Source: WHTI01 sp963756365
Lineage (GTDB): Bacteria; Actinomycetota; CADDZG01; WHSQ01
Length of the DNA stretch: 64,000 bases
Reading direction: 5' to 3'
Assembly: GCA_963756365.1 (NCBI GenBank)
Contig: CAVWNF010000003.1
Coordinates: forward strand, 2,170,001 to 2,234,000
Shown: piece after piece, positions 28,690 to 37,223 of the stretch
Layout of the letters: each line of letters opens with the position of its first letter
Position numbering within the stretch: the first letter of the stretch is position 1
Made by a program: the position numbers and the translations under genes
Notes under the pieces: model-generated
What the model saw: only the letters and a program-made list of their open reading frames with translations
Told to the model about the DNA's origin: nothing
Database searches by the model: none

Positions 28690-29628
28690 ATGCTTTCATT
28701 CCGCAGACTTTCGATGATCTCGACTGTCGCGACCCTCTTGCTGGTGACGATCGGTGGACTGGTCCGCTCGACCAACTCGGGTCTCGGCTGCGGGGACGAC
28801 TGGCCGATCTGTAACGGCAAGGTCGTCCCTCTCTTCGATGACTACACGGTCGCGATCGAGTACTCCCATCGGTTCGTAGCCGGGTTGGTCATCATCTCGA
28901 TAGGCCTCTTGATCAGGCAGGCGTTCAAGGAGCACAGGGACCGGCCCCTCTTGATCAAGGCGACCATCGGTGCCATGGCTTTGGTCCTCTTCCAAGCGGT
29001 CCTCGGAGCGGTAGTGGTCAAGCTCGACCTCAAGGCAGAATCCGTCGTGATGCATCTAGTCACCGCGATGTTGCTCTTCGGAGTTCTGATCTACATGAAC
29101 GTCGCTGCGTGGACCATCGACGACAAGCTCGCCCCGACCCCCGACGAACGGATCAGTCGGTTGGCTTGGATAGCGGCCGGTGCGGTCCTATTCCTCCTCG
29201 CCGTTGGCTCCTACGTAAGCGGGAAGCAAGCTGGCCTTGCGTTCACGGATTGGCCATTGATGGATGGGCGATTCATCCCCGACCTCGGCGTCGAGCTAAG
29301 GGCGATCCAGTTCTTCCACCGGGTCCTAGCCGCCGCGGTAGGGATAGTTGTGCTCTGGGCCGCCCTCCCAGTGATGCGCATGAAGTCCGAGATGCCGCTG
29401 GCCGCGCGATTGGCGCACACCGCGGTTGGGCTGTTCGCTCTCGAGATCGTTATCGGCGCTCTCAACGTGTGGACGAGACTCAACGCAGGGGTCGTGACGC
29501 TTCACCTCGCAGTTGGGGCGGGGATCCTGGCCTCGTTCGTGGCCATCGCCCTCGTGACGAAACCGGGACTCCTCCACGAGAACAGAACCCGTGCGCCGGG
29601 GCGCTCGGCGATGGAGCCGGGAGCATGA
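28690..29628 (+). CDS. ctaA: Haem A synthase CtaA (COX15 family)
   Basis: Membrane monooxygenase that oxidises haem O to haem A for the oxidase. It has 312 residues with eight hydrophobic helices. Family marks are GGLVRSTNSGLGCGDDWPICNG with a cysteine pair near residue 35-43, the haem histidine in IEYSHRFVAGLV, and VVMHLVTAM; the second half repeats the pattern with FTDWPLMDG, FFHRVLAAAVG and TLHLAVGAG. The stop overlaps the ctaB start. It is divergent from the thioredoxin-fold lipoprotein across 58 bases that must contain both promoters. Confidence 0.94.
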   Translation: MLSFRRLSMISTVATLLLVTIGGLVRSTNSGLGCGDDWPICNGKVVPLFDDYTVAIEYSHRFVAGLVIISIGLLIRQAFKEHRDRPLLIKATIGAMALVLFQAVLGAVVVKLDLKAESVVMHLVTAMLLFGVLIYMNVAAWTIDDKLAPTPDERISRLAWIAAGAVLFLLAVGSYVSGKQAGLAFTDWPLMDGRFIPDLGVELRAIQFFHRVLAAAVGIVVLWAALPVMRMKSEMPLAARLAHTAVGLFALEIVIGALNVWTRLNAGVVTLHLAVGAGILASFVAIALVTKPGLLHENRTRAPGRSAMEPGA

Positions 29629-30592
29629 AGCGACTCTCGGTAACCGAGGCGACGGGTGCGCTCGCGATCGAAGAGATCACCGAGCGGCCCGAAGAGGTCG
29701 CCGTCGTCGATCTGGGCTTCAAGGATCGGCTCCTTGCGTACTTCGCGCTCACCAAACCGCGCATCATCGAACTGCTGCTGATCACCACGGTTCCGTCGAT
29801 GATCGTCGCTCAGGGTGGGATGCCAGCCTTCTCGCTCATGTTCTGGACCGTCCTTGGCGGCGCGATCTCCGCCGGCGGGGCCAACGCGATCAACTGCTAC
29901 ATCGACCGGGACATCGACGAGCTGATGCCTCGGACCAAGAAGCGCCCACTCCCCATGCACAAGGTCAGGCCACGCAACGCCCTCTATCTTCGGTGCCACC
30001 CTCGGGGCGGTCGCCTTCGTGCTGATGTGGGCAACCGTCAATCTGCTGGCCGCATCCCTGTCACTTAGCGCCCTGCTCTTCTACGTGAGTCGTCTACACG
30101 ATGATCTTGAAACGATCTACGCCTCAGAACATCGTGATCGGGGGAGCTGCCGGTGCCGTCCCTGCGCTGGTCGGCTGGGCTGCAGTGACCGGTCGGGTAG
30201 AGCTCCCGGCCCTAGCCCTGTTCGGGATCATCTTCTACTGGACCCCTCCGCACTTCTGGGCGCTCGCCCTTCGTTACGAGAAGGACTACGCGGCGGCCGG
30301 AGTTCCGATGATGCCCGTCGTGTACGGGCGGCAGGAAACCGTGAAGCACATCCTCCTGTACTCGTTCCTGCTGCTGGCCCTGTGCCTGGCGTTCTTCTCG
30401 GTCGCCAAAGCCGGGCTGATCTACCTAGGTGCGGCGGCGATCTTGAACGCGATCTTCATCTGGTACGCGGTCAGGCTCTATCGGAGACCCGAGCCGCGGA
30501 TCGCGTGGGGGATGTTCAAGTACTCGATCTACTACCTGGCGCTGTTGTTCATCGCAGCCGCCGTCGATCAACTGATCGTGCTCTCGATCTAG
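29625..30592 (+). CDS. ctaB: Protoheme IX farnesyltransferase CtaB (two frameshifts)
   Basis: UbiA-family membrane prenyltransferase making haem O from haem B. Three frames add up to about 321 residues: the N-terminus through NAINCYIDRDIDELMPRTKKRPLP (the Asp-rich motif) to RNAL; then IFGATLGAVAFVLMWATVN to LLFYV; then VYTMILKRSTPQNIVIGGAAGA to the end. One base is extra near 29983 and one near 30088. Downstream marks YTMILKRSTPQN and IIFYWTPPHFWALAL are diagnostic of CtaB. Both breaks are probably sequence errors. It converges on cupredoxin 2 with 14 bases between stops. Confidence 0.9.
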
Positions 30593-30606
30593 GATCTAGA
30601 ACCGTC

Positions 30607-31281
30607 CTACTTGACGGTTATGACGCCTCTCATCGAGGGGTGGATGCGACAGAGGAATGGGAACTCACCCTTGTCGAGCGCGGGGATCGCGTAGGTCGCC
30701 TGATCCCCGGGGGCGACATCGTCCCCAGTGAAGAGCGCCGCATCGTCCGCGAGCGCGTCGGCGTCTCCCTCGGTCGGGTAAACGAAGATGTTGTGGGGTG
30801 CTGAATCTGCGTTGTCGAGGGTGATCTCCGCCTCTTCGCCAGCGGTCAGCTCGATCGAGTCGGTTGAGAAAGCGAGGGCCTCAGCAGCAACAGAGCCACC
30901 GGCCGTCACCGCCCCTCCGCCCTGATTGTGCCCTTGTGGTGCATGTTCCTCGGTTGCCTCTCCGGTGCCGATGTTGAGCAGCGCGATCACGATCCCGATC
31001 ACGATCGGATACAGGACGATCGCACCCATCTCGATCATCGTGGCACCACCAACGCGCTTCCGATGCGCCAGGATCGCGGCGGCAACCATGATGTTCACGG
31101 ACACGGCAAGAGCGATCGGCGTTGCCGCCTCCGCCGGGATAGCTAAGAGGACCTTGGACATCCCGATGGTGACGCCAGCGATCACTGCAAGAACTGCGAA
31201 CGGGATGAGGATCGGCAGACGGCACCTTGAATCGGACCTCACCGACCATCGGGTCACCCTGAGACGACTGTGTTGGCTCAT
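30607..31281 (-). CDS. Membrane protein with C-terminal cupredoxin domain, last gene of the cta operon (probable frameshift near N-terminus)
   Basis: Paralogue of the cupredoxin at 25323-26334. The copper ligands are His in SAPHNIFVYP and Cys, His and Met in FLCRIHPSMRG. It differs in having three membrane helices (ILIPFAVLAVIAGVTIGMS, ATPIALAVSVNIMVAAAIL, MGAIVLYPIVIGIVIALL) and no KGSS/RAK motif. The ATG at 31281 overlaps the ctaG stop. The N-terminal frame appears shifted near 31217-31221: the other frame reads MVGEVRFKVP directly into LPILIPF, so the first 20 residues and the start are uncertain. It is placed to shuttle electrons to the caa3 oxidase; this is an inference. Confidence 0.75.
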   Translation of the reverse strand: MSQHSRLRVTRWSVRSDSRCRLPILIPFAVLAVIAGVTIGMSKVLLAIPAEAATPIALAVSVNIMVAAAILAHRKRVGGATMIEMGAIVLYPIVIGIVIALLNIGTGEATEEHAPQGHNQGGGAVTAGGSVAAEALAFSTDSIELTAGEEAEITLDNADSAPHNIFVYPTEGDADALADDAALFTGDDVAPGDQATYAIPALDKGEFPFLCRIHPSMRGVITVK

Positions 31282-32179
31282 TACTTGTCCATCCCTTCTC
31301 TCATGTCCTCGCTCGCTATCGGCATCTCGACTACTTCCGCAAGTCCCAGACCTCGAGCTCGCGCTCGAAGTCCGTCCATCCCGACAGGTTCGACGGCGCC
31401 CGATTCCTCTTTGGAGTACCAACGGAAGAACATCACCGCGATCACGGACCACAGTAGCAAACCGGCACCCAGCTTCATCAGCAGCCCAGAGATGCGCAGG
31501 TCGGTCAGATGCGTCGATCCCCCACAGCCGAGGAGCGTCCGCGTACTCGCTGTAGATCGGCTTCTCTGAGAACGTCAGGAACGATGCAGGAACCGTTGGG
31601 ATGATCGACATCAGGAACAGGTACATCATCTTGACCGGCTCCGCGAGACGGTTGAGCTCGGGCACGGGCGAAACGACGTTCGACCACATCAGGATGCCCG
31701 CTCCGATCATCGCCCCATGGAACACAGCATGGAACAGGGTGCTCTCGTATCTGAAGGGTCACGATCGGGGGCCAGTGCATCGCTGCGATCAGCCCGTTGA
31801 ACAGCAGGAACGCGATCAGTGGCTTCGAGAGGAACCTGAAGAGGTCGAACCTCAGGCCGCGACCGAGCACCGCTCTGAACATCCAGGCTGGCGTTCCCAT
31901 GAGCAACAGGGGGGGTACTACGAACGCGAACAGGATGTGCTGGAGCATGTGGCCGGAGAAGAGGTACTGCTCGGCGATCTCATGAAGCGGCCAGTCCTCA
32001 GCGGCCCACAACGCGACAACCCCTAGGAGGAACAAGACCTTCTGGGAGGTGGAGGCAACAACCTCTCCGGGGCGGACCACCTTCGGCCCGACGTAGGTGA
32101 CCGCCAGCACGTAAACGACGATCAAGGAACCAACGAGCAGCCAGGTCTCCGGATGCGCCTGCCACGCGAGCGAAGCCAA
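31281..32179 (-). CDS. ctaG: Cytochrome c oxidase assembly factor CtaG-like (two frameshifts)
   Basis: Multi-helix membrane protein of the caa3_CtaG family, needed for oxidase assembly. Signatures are EIAEQYLFSGHMLQHILFAFVVPPLLLMGTP and, after a break, FHGAMIGAGILMWSNVVSPVPEL, MSIIPTVPASFLTFSEKPIYSEY and the C-terminal MKLGAGLLLWSVIAVMFFRWYSKEE. Frames shift near 31745-31760 and near 31508, each by one extra base; repaired length is about 298 residues. The start is taken as TTG 32179, eight bases after ctaF, with only a weak ribosome binding site, so it is uncertain. Confidence 0.8.
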
Positions 32180-32187
32180 CAGTCGAC

Positions 32188-32526
32188 CTACTGGGTGACG
32201 AGCGGGACCGGCCCGCCGCGCCCGAACAGAACCGCGAGAGCGATGCCGAACACGATGAGCGCCAGGATGATCCCGGTAACGAATAGTCGCTTGAAGATCT
32301 TGCTGTCGAACCGCAGGTGCATGAACCACAGCGCAACGAGGACGAACTTGATCACGGCGGAGACGATCATGAGCGGCACCACCGCATCTCCGAGCGACTT
32401 CGCGTAAGAGAGGCCCACCTCGATCGCAGTGACGATCGCCAGGATCACCGCAACGGTGATGTACGTGCGGGGTTCGGGGTGGTGCTCTAGAGCCTCGTGT
32501 TCGGTCTCTTCAACGCTGTGACTCAT
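32188..32526 (-). CDS. ctaF: Cytochrome c oxidase subunit IV (CtaF-like)
   Basis: A 112-residue membrane protein with three helices and the prokaryotic COX IV pattern: PEPRTYITVAVILAIVTAIEVGLSY, then VSAVIKFVLVALWFMHLRFD. It is an accessory subunit of caa3 oxidase. It sits between ctaE and ctaG, 15 bases after ctaE. The histidine/glutamate-rich N-terminus is ordinary for the family. Confidence 0.9.
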   Translation of the reverse strand: MSHSVEETEHEALEHHPEPRTYITVAVILAIVTAIEVGLSYAKSLGDAVVPLMIVSAVIKFVLVALWFMHLRFDSKIFKRLFVTGIILALIVFGIALAVLFGRGGPVPLVTQ

Positions 32527-32541
32527 CTCTCCCCAGCCTCG

Positions 32542-33135
32542 CTAGTTGGTCGGGATCAGGTAGACGACGGTGAAGATGATGATCCAGACGATGTCGACGA
32601 AGTGCCAGTAGAGGCCGATCAGCTCGACCTTCCGTGGGGCATCGTCATCGTCCAACTTGCCGAACATCGACATCGAGTAGAGGGACAGGAGCATGAATAT
32701 CCCGACGGTCACGTGAGCACCGTGGAAGCCCGTCATCAGGAAGAAGCTGCTCCCGAACGTGCTGGTAGAGAGCTTGAGCCCCTCGTGGACGAACGCGGTG
32801 AACTCGAATATCTGGCCCCCGATGAAGACCATGCCCAGCGTCGCGGTCGCGAGGATCCAGATGCGGAACCCGGTCTTGTCCTTGCGCTGGATCGCGCTGA
32901 GCGCGAGGACCATCGTGAGAGAGGACATCAAAAGGACGAAGGAACTCACCGAGGTGTAGGGGATGTCGTAGATCTCGTGCGGCTTGGGGCCGTCGAGGAC
33001 GTTGTTCCGGTACAGCATGTAGGTCGAGATCAACGACCCGAAGAACAGGCACTCCGAGCCAAGGAACGCCCACATCGCGAGCTTGGTGTTGTCGAGTCCG
33101 GTCGAAGTGTGGTGCTCCTCGTGCGCGGTCGCCAT
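32542..33135 (-). CDS. ctaE: Cytochrome c oxidase subunit III
   Basis: Membrane subunit of caa3 oxidase, 197 residues, the short bacterial form. Marks are LAMWAFLGSECLFFGSLISTYMLYR near the N-terminus, GFHGAHVTVGIFMLL, and the final IGLYWHFVDIVWIIIFTVVYL. The ATG overlaps the ctaD stop by one base. Confidence 0.96.
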   Translation of the reverse strand: MATAHEEHHTSTGLDNTKLAMWAFLGSECLFFGSLISTYMLYRNNVLDGPKPHEIYDIPYTSVSSFVLLMSSLTMVLALSAIQRKDKTGFRIWILATATLGMVFIGGQIFEFTAFVHEGLKLSTSTFGSSFFLMTGFHGAHVTVGIFMLLSLYSMSMFGKLDDDDAPRKVELIGLYWHFVDIVWIIIFTVVYLIPTN

Positions 33136-35001
33136 CAGTGCACCTCCTCCGAACCTGGCTCAAGGACCCAGCCGAACAACCCGAGGAGAGTGACAAGACC
33201 CCCGGCCACGATCATCCAATCGGCGTACATGACCCCCCAGCCCATCACCGGCATACCTGCCGCGGCCAGTACGGGGAAGTACGACGGGTCGGGCAGATGG
33301 ATCCCATGACCGTCGTCATCGTCATGGTCATCGTTCTCCGCCGCTCCACCTGTGAACACCGGGGTAGTCGTCTTCTCGGGTGTCTCCGCGTACTTGCGGT
33401 ACCAGAAGTCGTCGCGGGCAGTAACTACGGGGATCTCCTTGAAGTTGTACTCGGGAGGCGGAGACGGGATCGACCACTCGAGCGTACGTGCATCCCATGG
33501 ATCCCCACCTGCCTCTTCGCCCTTCTTCCTGGTGCGAGCAACGTTCACCATGAACACAAGAACCGAGAGGGCGATCGTGAATGCCCCAACCGTCGACATC
33601 AGGTTGGCGGTGTCCCAACCCATCCCGCCCGGGTAGACGTAGATGCGTCGCGGCATCCCCTGTAGGCCCAGCACGTGCATCGGGCCGAAGGCGAGGTTGA
33701 AGCCGATGATCATCAACCAGAAGTGAGACTTCCCGAGTCTCTCGTTGAGCAGTTTCCCGAAGACCTTCGGCCACCAGTAGTAAAGGCCAGAGAAGATCCC
33801 GAACATCGCACCGCCGAAGAGCACGTAGTGGAAGTGGGCTACCACGTAATAGGTGTCGTGCTGCTGAGCGTCCGACGGAACGATCGAGTGCGTGACGCCG
33901 GAAAGTCCACCGATGACGAACATCGTCACGAAGCCCATGGCGAACAGGAACGGCGTAGTGATCTTGATGTCGCCCTTCCAGATCGTTCCCATCCAGTTGA
34001 AGATCTTGATCCCGGTCGGTACGGCGATGAACATCGTGGACAGCGCGAAGGCAGAGTTAGCAACGGGACCGAGTCCAGAGGTGAACATGTGGTGCGCCCA
34101 CACACCCCAACCCATGAACCCGATCGCGATCCCAGCGAAGACGATCGCCGCGTACCCGAAGATCGGTTTGCGCGCGAACGTCGGCAGGACCTCTGACACG
34201 ATCCCCATGGCAGGGAGGATCATCACGTAGACCTCAGGGTGGCCGAACAACCAGAAGAGGTGTTGCCACAAGATCGGGTCACCACCAGCCGCCGGGTTGA
34301 AGAACACCGCCCCGTACACCCGGTCGAACATCAGCTCGAACAATGCAACTGCGATCACGGGCAGGGCGAAGAGCAGCAGGAACGAAGTGACCAGCGACAT
34401 CCAGATGAACACCGGCATGCGCATCATCGTCATCCCAGGAGCCCGCATGTTGATGATCGTGATGATGAAGTTGATCGCGCCGGCCAGTGACGCCACACCT
34501 GCGATCTGGAGACCGATCGAGTAGAAGGTCATGCCGTTCGCCGGGGAGAGTCTCGGACAGCGGCGCATATCCGAACCACCCGCCGTCAGGCGCTCCGCCG
34601 AGGAAGAAACTCGAGTACATGAAAACGCCGGCGAAGATGAAGATCCAGAACGAGAACGCGTTCAGTCTCGGGAACGCGACGTCCCGGGCCCCGATCATCA
34701 GTGGGATGAAGTAGTTCATCAGGGCGACGCCCATCGGCATCACGACGAAGAAGATCATCGTCAGGCCGTGCATCGTGAAGATCTGGTTGTACGCGTCGGC
34801 CGAGAGGACGGTTGCATCCGGCTTCGCCAACTGAGCCCTGATCAGTAGGGCTTCGAGCCCGCCGATGATGAAGAAACAGAAGGCGGCCACCCCGTACATG
34901 ATCCCGACCCGCTTGTGGTCAACGGTCGTGACCCAACTCCACCAGCCGGTCTTTGCCTTGGGGCGGGCGAACAAGCCACCCGAAGCGGCTACCGAAGCCA
35001 T
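33135..35001 (-). CDS. ctaD: Cytochrome c oxidase subunit I (one frameshift)
   Basis: Catalytic subunit holding haem a, haem a3 and CuB. The N-terminal 150 residues (SWVTTVDHKRVGIMYG, the haem ligand histidine in IFTMHGLTMIFF) and the rest (FWLFGHPEVYVMILPAMGIVSE with the cross-linked His-Tyr pair, HDTYYVVAHFHYVL haem/copper histidines) are in two frames. One extra base near 34541-34555 separates PLSETL from SPANGMTFYS; repaired length is about 621 residues. A C-terminal hydrophilic, Asp/His-rich stretch precedes an extra helix. The break is probably an error. The gene lies between ctaC and ctaE. Confidence 0.92.
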
Positions 35002-35023
35002 ACGTCTACTCCCTTGCTCGTCA

Positions 35024-36082
35024 TCAGTCGAGACCCTGCAGGTAGGCGACGAGGGCGGTGATCTGATCCTCCGTCAGCTGAAGATTGGGCATCTTGGCCC
35101 CCTGCTTCACGCCCGCGGGGTCGCGCAGCCATCTCGCCAGATTGCTCTCATTGTTCTCGAAGATCGCACCGGCAAAGGTTGAGCGTCCTGCGAACCCACC
35201 AAGGTTCGGGCCCGCATTGGGCGCATCCTGAGTGGCGTCGGCGACGTGGCAGGCAGCGCATGCCGGCCCTCCCGCGAACTGACCTTCCCTGAAGAGCTGC
35301 TCGCCCTCCTCGGCAAGAGACCCGGAGGGTGTCGCGGGCTCTGAAAGACCGGCCGCCCAGGCATCGAAATCAGCTTGTTCATCGGCGTAGACGACCAGTC
35401 GCATGTTGGCGTGACTCAGCCCGCAGTACTCGGTGCATTGACCGAGGTAGCGACCAGGTTGGTCCGCCGAAAGCGTGATGAGGTTCAGCCTCCCTGGGAC
35501 GACATCCTGCTTGCCCCCGAGACGCGGCACCCAGAACGAATGGATCACCTCTGCGGAGCCATCTACCGGATCAGTTGCTGCACCCTCGAGTCGGATACGC
35601 ACGGGGACGTCTACGGGGATATGCATCTCGTTGGCCGTCACGATGCCTAGATCCGGGTAGCGGTACTCCCACCAGAACTGATGGGCGATGACCGTGACGT
35701 TCAGGACGTCGCCTTGCGGTTCCTCAGCGAGGTCAAAGATGGTCTGAACCGTGGGCACCGAGATGCCAGCCAGGATCAGTGCCGGGATGATCGTCAGCGC
35801 AACCTCGAGTTTGGTGTTCCCGTGGAACTGGGCCGCCGTGCGACCCGGCTTGGAACGGAACTTGATCACGGCGAACACGAGAAGGAACTCGACGATCACG
35901 AAGATGACTACGGCGATCGGGAACACGAGGTTCCAGAGATCATCTGCCTGCCGAGCGTTGTCGCCCGCTGGTCGGAGAGTGTCCTGCGGGGCGTTCTCCG
36001 CACACGCAGAGAGGAAGAGCGCCAGCATTAGGAACCCCGCGCCGATCAAGAGCCGACGCTTACGATTCGAAGAGATGCTCAT
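35024..36082 (-). CDS. ctaC: Cytochrome c oxidase subunit II with fused cytochrome c (caa3 type)
   Basis: Electron-entry subunit, 352 residues. A lipoprotein-type signal (LFLSAC, cysteine 27) and two membrane helices precede the CuA domain, whose ligands appear as His181 (VIHSFWVP), Cys216, Glu218, Cys220, His224 and Met227 (QCTEYCGLSHANM). A cytochrome c domain follows with CAACH at residues 275-279 and KMPNLQLT supplying a methionine. The fused haem makes this a caa3 oxidase and explains the nearby ccm cluster. It is the first gene of the cta operon; the tlpA-like gene is divergent across 68 bases. Confidence 0.96.
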   Translation of the reverse strand: MSISSNRKRRLLIGAGFLMLALFLSACAENAPQDTLRPAGDNARQADDLWNLVFPIAVVIFVIVEFLLVFAVIKFRSKPGRTAAQFHGNTKLEVALTIIPALILAGISVPTVQTIFDLAEEPQGDVLNVTVIAHQFWWEYRYPDLGIVTANEMHIPVDVPVRIRLEGAATDPVDGSAEVIHSFWVPRLGGKQDVVPGRLNLITLSADQPGRYLGQCTEYCGLSHANMRLVVYADEQADFDAWAAGLSEPATPSGSLAEEGEQLFREGQFAGGPACAACHVADATQDAPNAGPNLGGFAGRSTFAGAIFENNESNLARWLRDPAGVKQGAKMPNLQLTEDQITALVAYLQGLD

Positions 36083-36150
36083 TCCTTCTCCAGAGAAGCG
36101 GCCATGACGGCCGGAAGCATAATGGACGAGACGGCATTAGCCTTGCCTTC
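36083..36150. promoter_or_regulatory. Divergent intergenic region between ctaC and ccm cluster
   Basis: Only 68 bases separate the start of the cta operon (minus) from the first ccm-cluster gene (plus), so both promoters must lie here or within the gene ends. I see no clear -35/-10 pair or operator. Confidence 0.4.
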
Positions 36151-36750
36151 ATGGTCCCCGGCGACGAGCTCGACGACTTTCACGAACACACGAAGCTCCG
36201 GCGAGTGGTGTGGGCGGTTATCGCCGGGATGGTCATCATCTCGCTCGGCATCGTAGTGCTGAGACCCGCGGATGAAAAGCGCGGGCCTGGAGGTGTCGCT
36301 CCGACATTCTCGCTCGCCTATCTGGGACAAGAGGGACGCCTCTCGGACTCGCAACTGAGAGGGAAGCCGGTGGTCCTTAACCTCTGGGCATCGTGGTGCG
36401 GGCCGTGCCGCGAAGAGGCCAAGGTGTTCGAGGCCGCCTACCAGAGATACAAGGACCAGGTTCATTTCGTGGGGGTCAACGTCACCGACACGCCCGAGTC
36501 GGCCCGCGCATTCGTGAAGGAGTTCGGGATCACGTACCCGATCGTCATCGACGAAGGTCAGACACTCGCCAAGGCGCTCGGCTACTACGGGCTCCCGGAG
36601 ACCTACTTCATCGACGAGAACTGGCGCTTCACTCAGACCCCCCCGGAAGGTGGTGTCGAGACGGGCGGGGGCCAGGGCGGGCCTGTGGTTCTTGGCGGCC
36701 TCACCAAGGCCGAACTCGAGAAGAACATCGAGTCGCTCCTCGACGGATAG
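36151..36750 (+). CDS. TlpA/CcmG-like membrane thioredoxin
   Basis: A 199-residue membrane-anchored thioredoxin. One N-terminal helix (residues about 19-37, VVWAVIAGMVIISLGIVVL) is followed by a thioredoxin domain with the active site WASWCGPC at residues 79-86 and the cis-proline loop GLPETYFID. Such proteins keep apocytochrome CXXCH cysteines reduced for haem attachment. It leads the ccm cluster, which supports a CcmG/DsbE role. A Gly-rich insertion near the C-terminus (TPPEGGVETGGGQGGP) is unusual. Confidence 0.88.
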   Translation: MVPGDELDDFHEHTKLRRVVWAVIAGMVIISLGIVVLRPADEKRGPGGVAPTFSLAYLGQEGRLSDSQLRGKPVVLNLWASWCGPCREEAKVFEAAYQRYKDQVHFVGVNVTDTPESARAFVKEFGITYPIVIDEGQTLAKALGYYGLPETYFIDENWRFTQTPPEGGVETGGGQGGPVVLGGLTKAELEKNIESLLDG

Positions 36751-36793
36751 GGCCTGCTAGGTACGGCGAAACATCAATTATCGTTGCGACGCT

Positions 36794-37213
36794 ATGACCG
36801 AGAACCTCACTCCCCCGGCTCAGAGGACCGCCCCCAAATTCCTGTGGGGGGGTGCCGTCATCTTCCTCGCGGTGGTCGCCCTCGTGTTCTGGGCGATGGG
36901 CCGGTCAGGTTCGACCGCCTACTTCCTCAAGACGACCGAGTTGGTGTCCGCGGGGCCCGTTACTTCAGAGCCGATCCGGGTGAACGGGAACGTCGTCGAA
37001 GGCTCGGTCGTCGAGGACGGGCTTGCCTCGACCTTCGAGATCACCGACGGCACCACACCGATCACGATCACGACGGATCGACCGCTTCCCGACTCGTTCG
37101 TCGACAACTCGAACACCGAGATCGTGGCGCTCGGGACGTTCGACGGCACCACATTCAGCGCGAGCGAAGTCCTGGCGAAGTGTCCCTCTAAGTTCAAGCC
37201 CAAGACGTCCTGA
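36794..37213 (+). CDS. ccmE: Cytochrome c maturation haem chaperone CcmE, cysteine type
   Basis: Periplasmic haem chaperone with one N-terminal helix and an OB-fold domain, 139 residues. In the usual CcmE a conserved histidine binds haem covalently; here the corresponding end of the domain reads VLAKCPSKFKP, with Cys130 in that place. This matches the cysteine-type CcmE (CxxxY) known from some anaerobes and archaea, except that the tyrosine is Phe134. It sits between the thioredoxin gene and ccmF, 10 bases before the latter. Confidence 0.88.
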   Translation: MTENLTPPAQRTAPKFLWGGAVIFLAVVALVFWAMGRSGSTAYFLKTTELVSAGPVTSEPIRVNGNVVEGSVVEDGLASTFEITDGTTPITITTDRPLPDSFVDNSNTEIVALGTFDGTTFSASEVLAKCPSKFKPKTS

Positions 37214-37223
37214 GAGACGACTG

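Noticed and set aside
30607..31725. Apparent CtaG-cupredoxin fusion protein
   Set aside because: Frames of CtaG and the cupredoxin are joined only by a frameshift near 31508; CtaG's real C-terminus (to 31281) is in another frame and the cupredoxin has its own ATG there.
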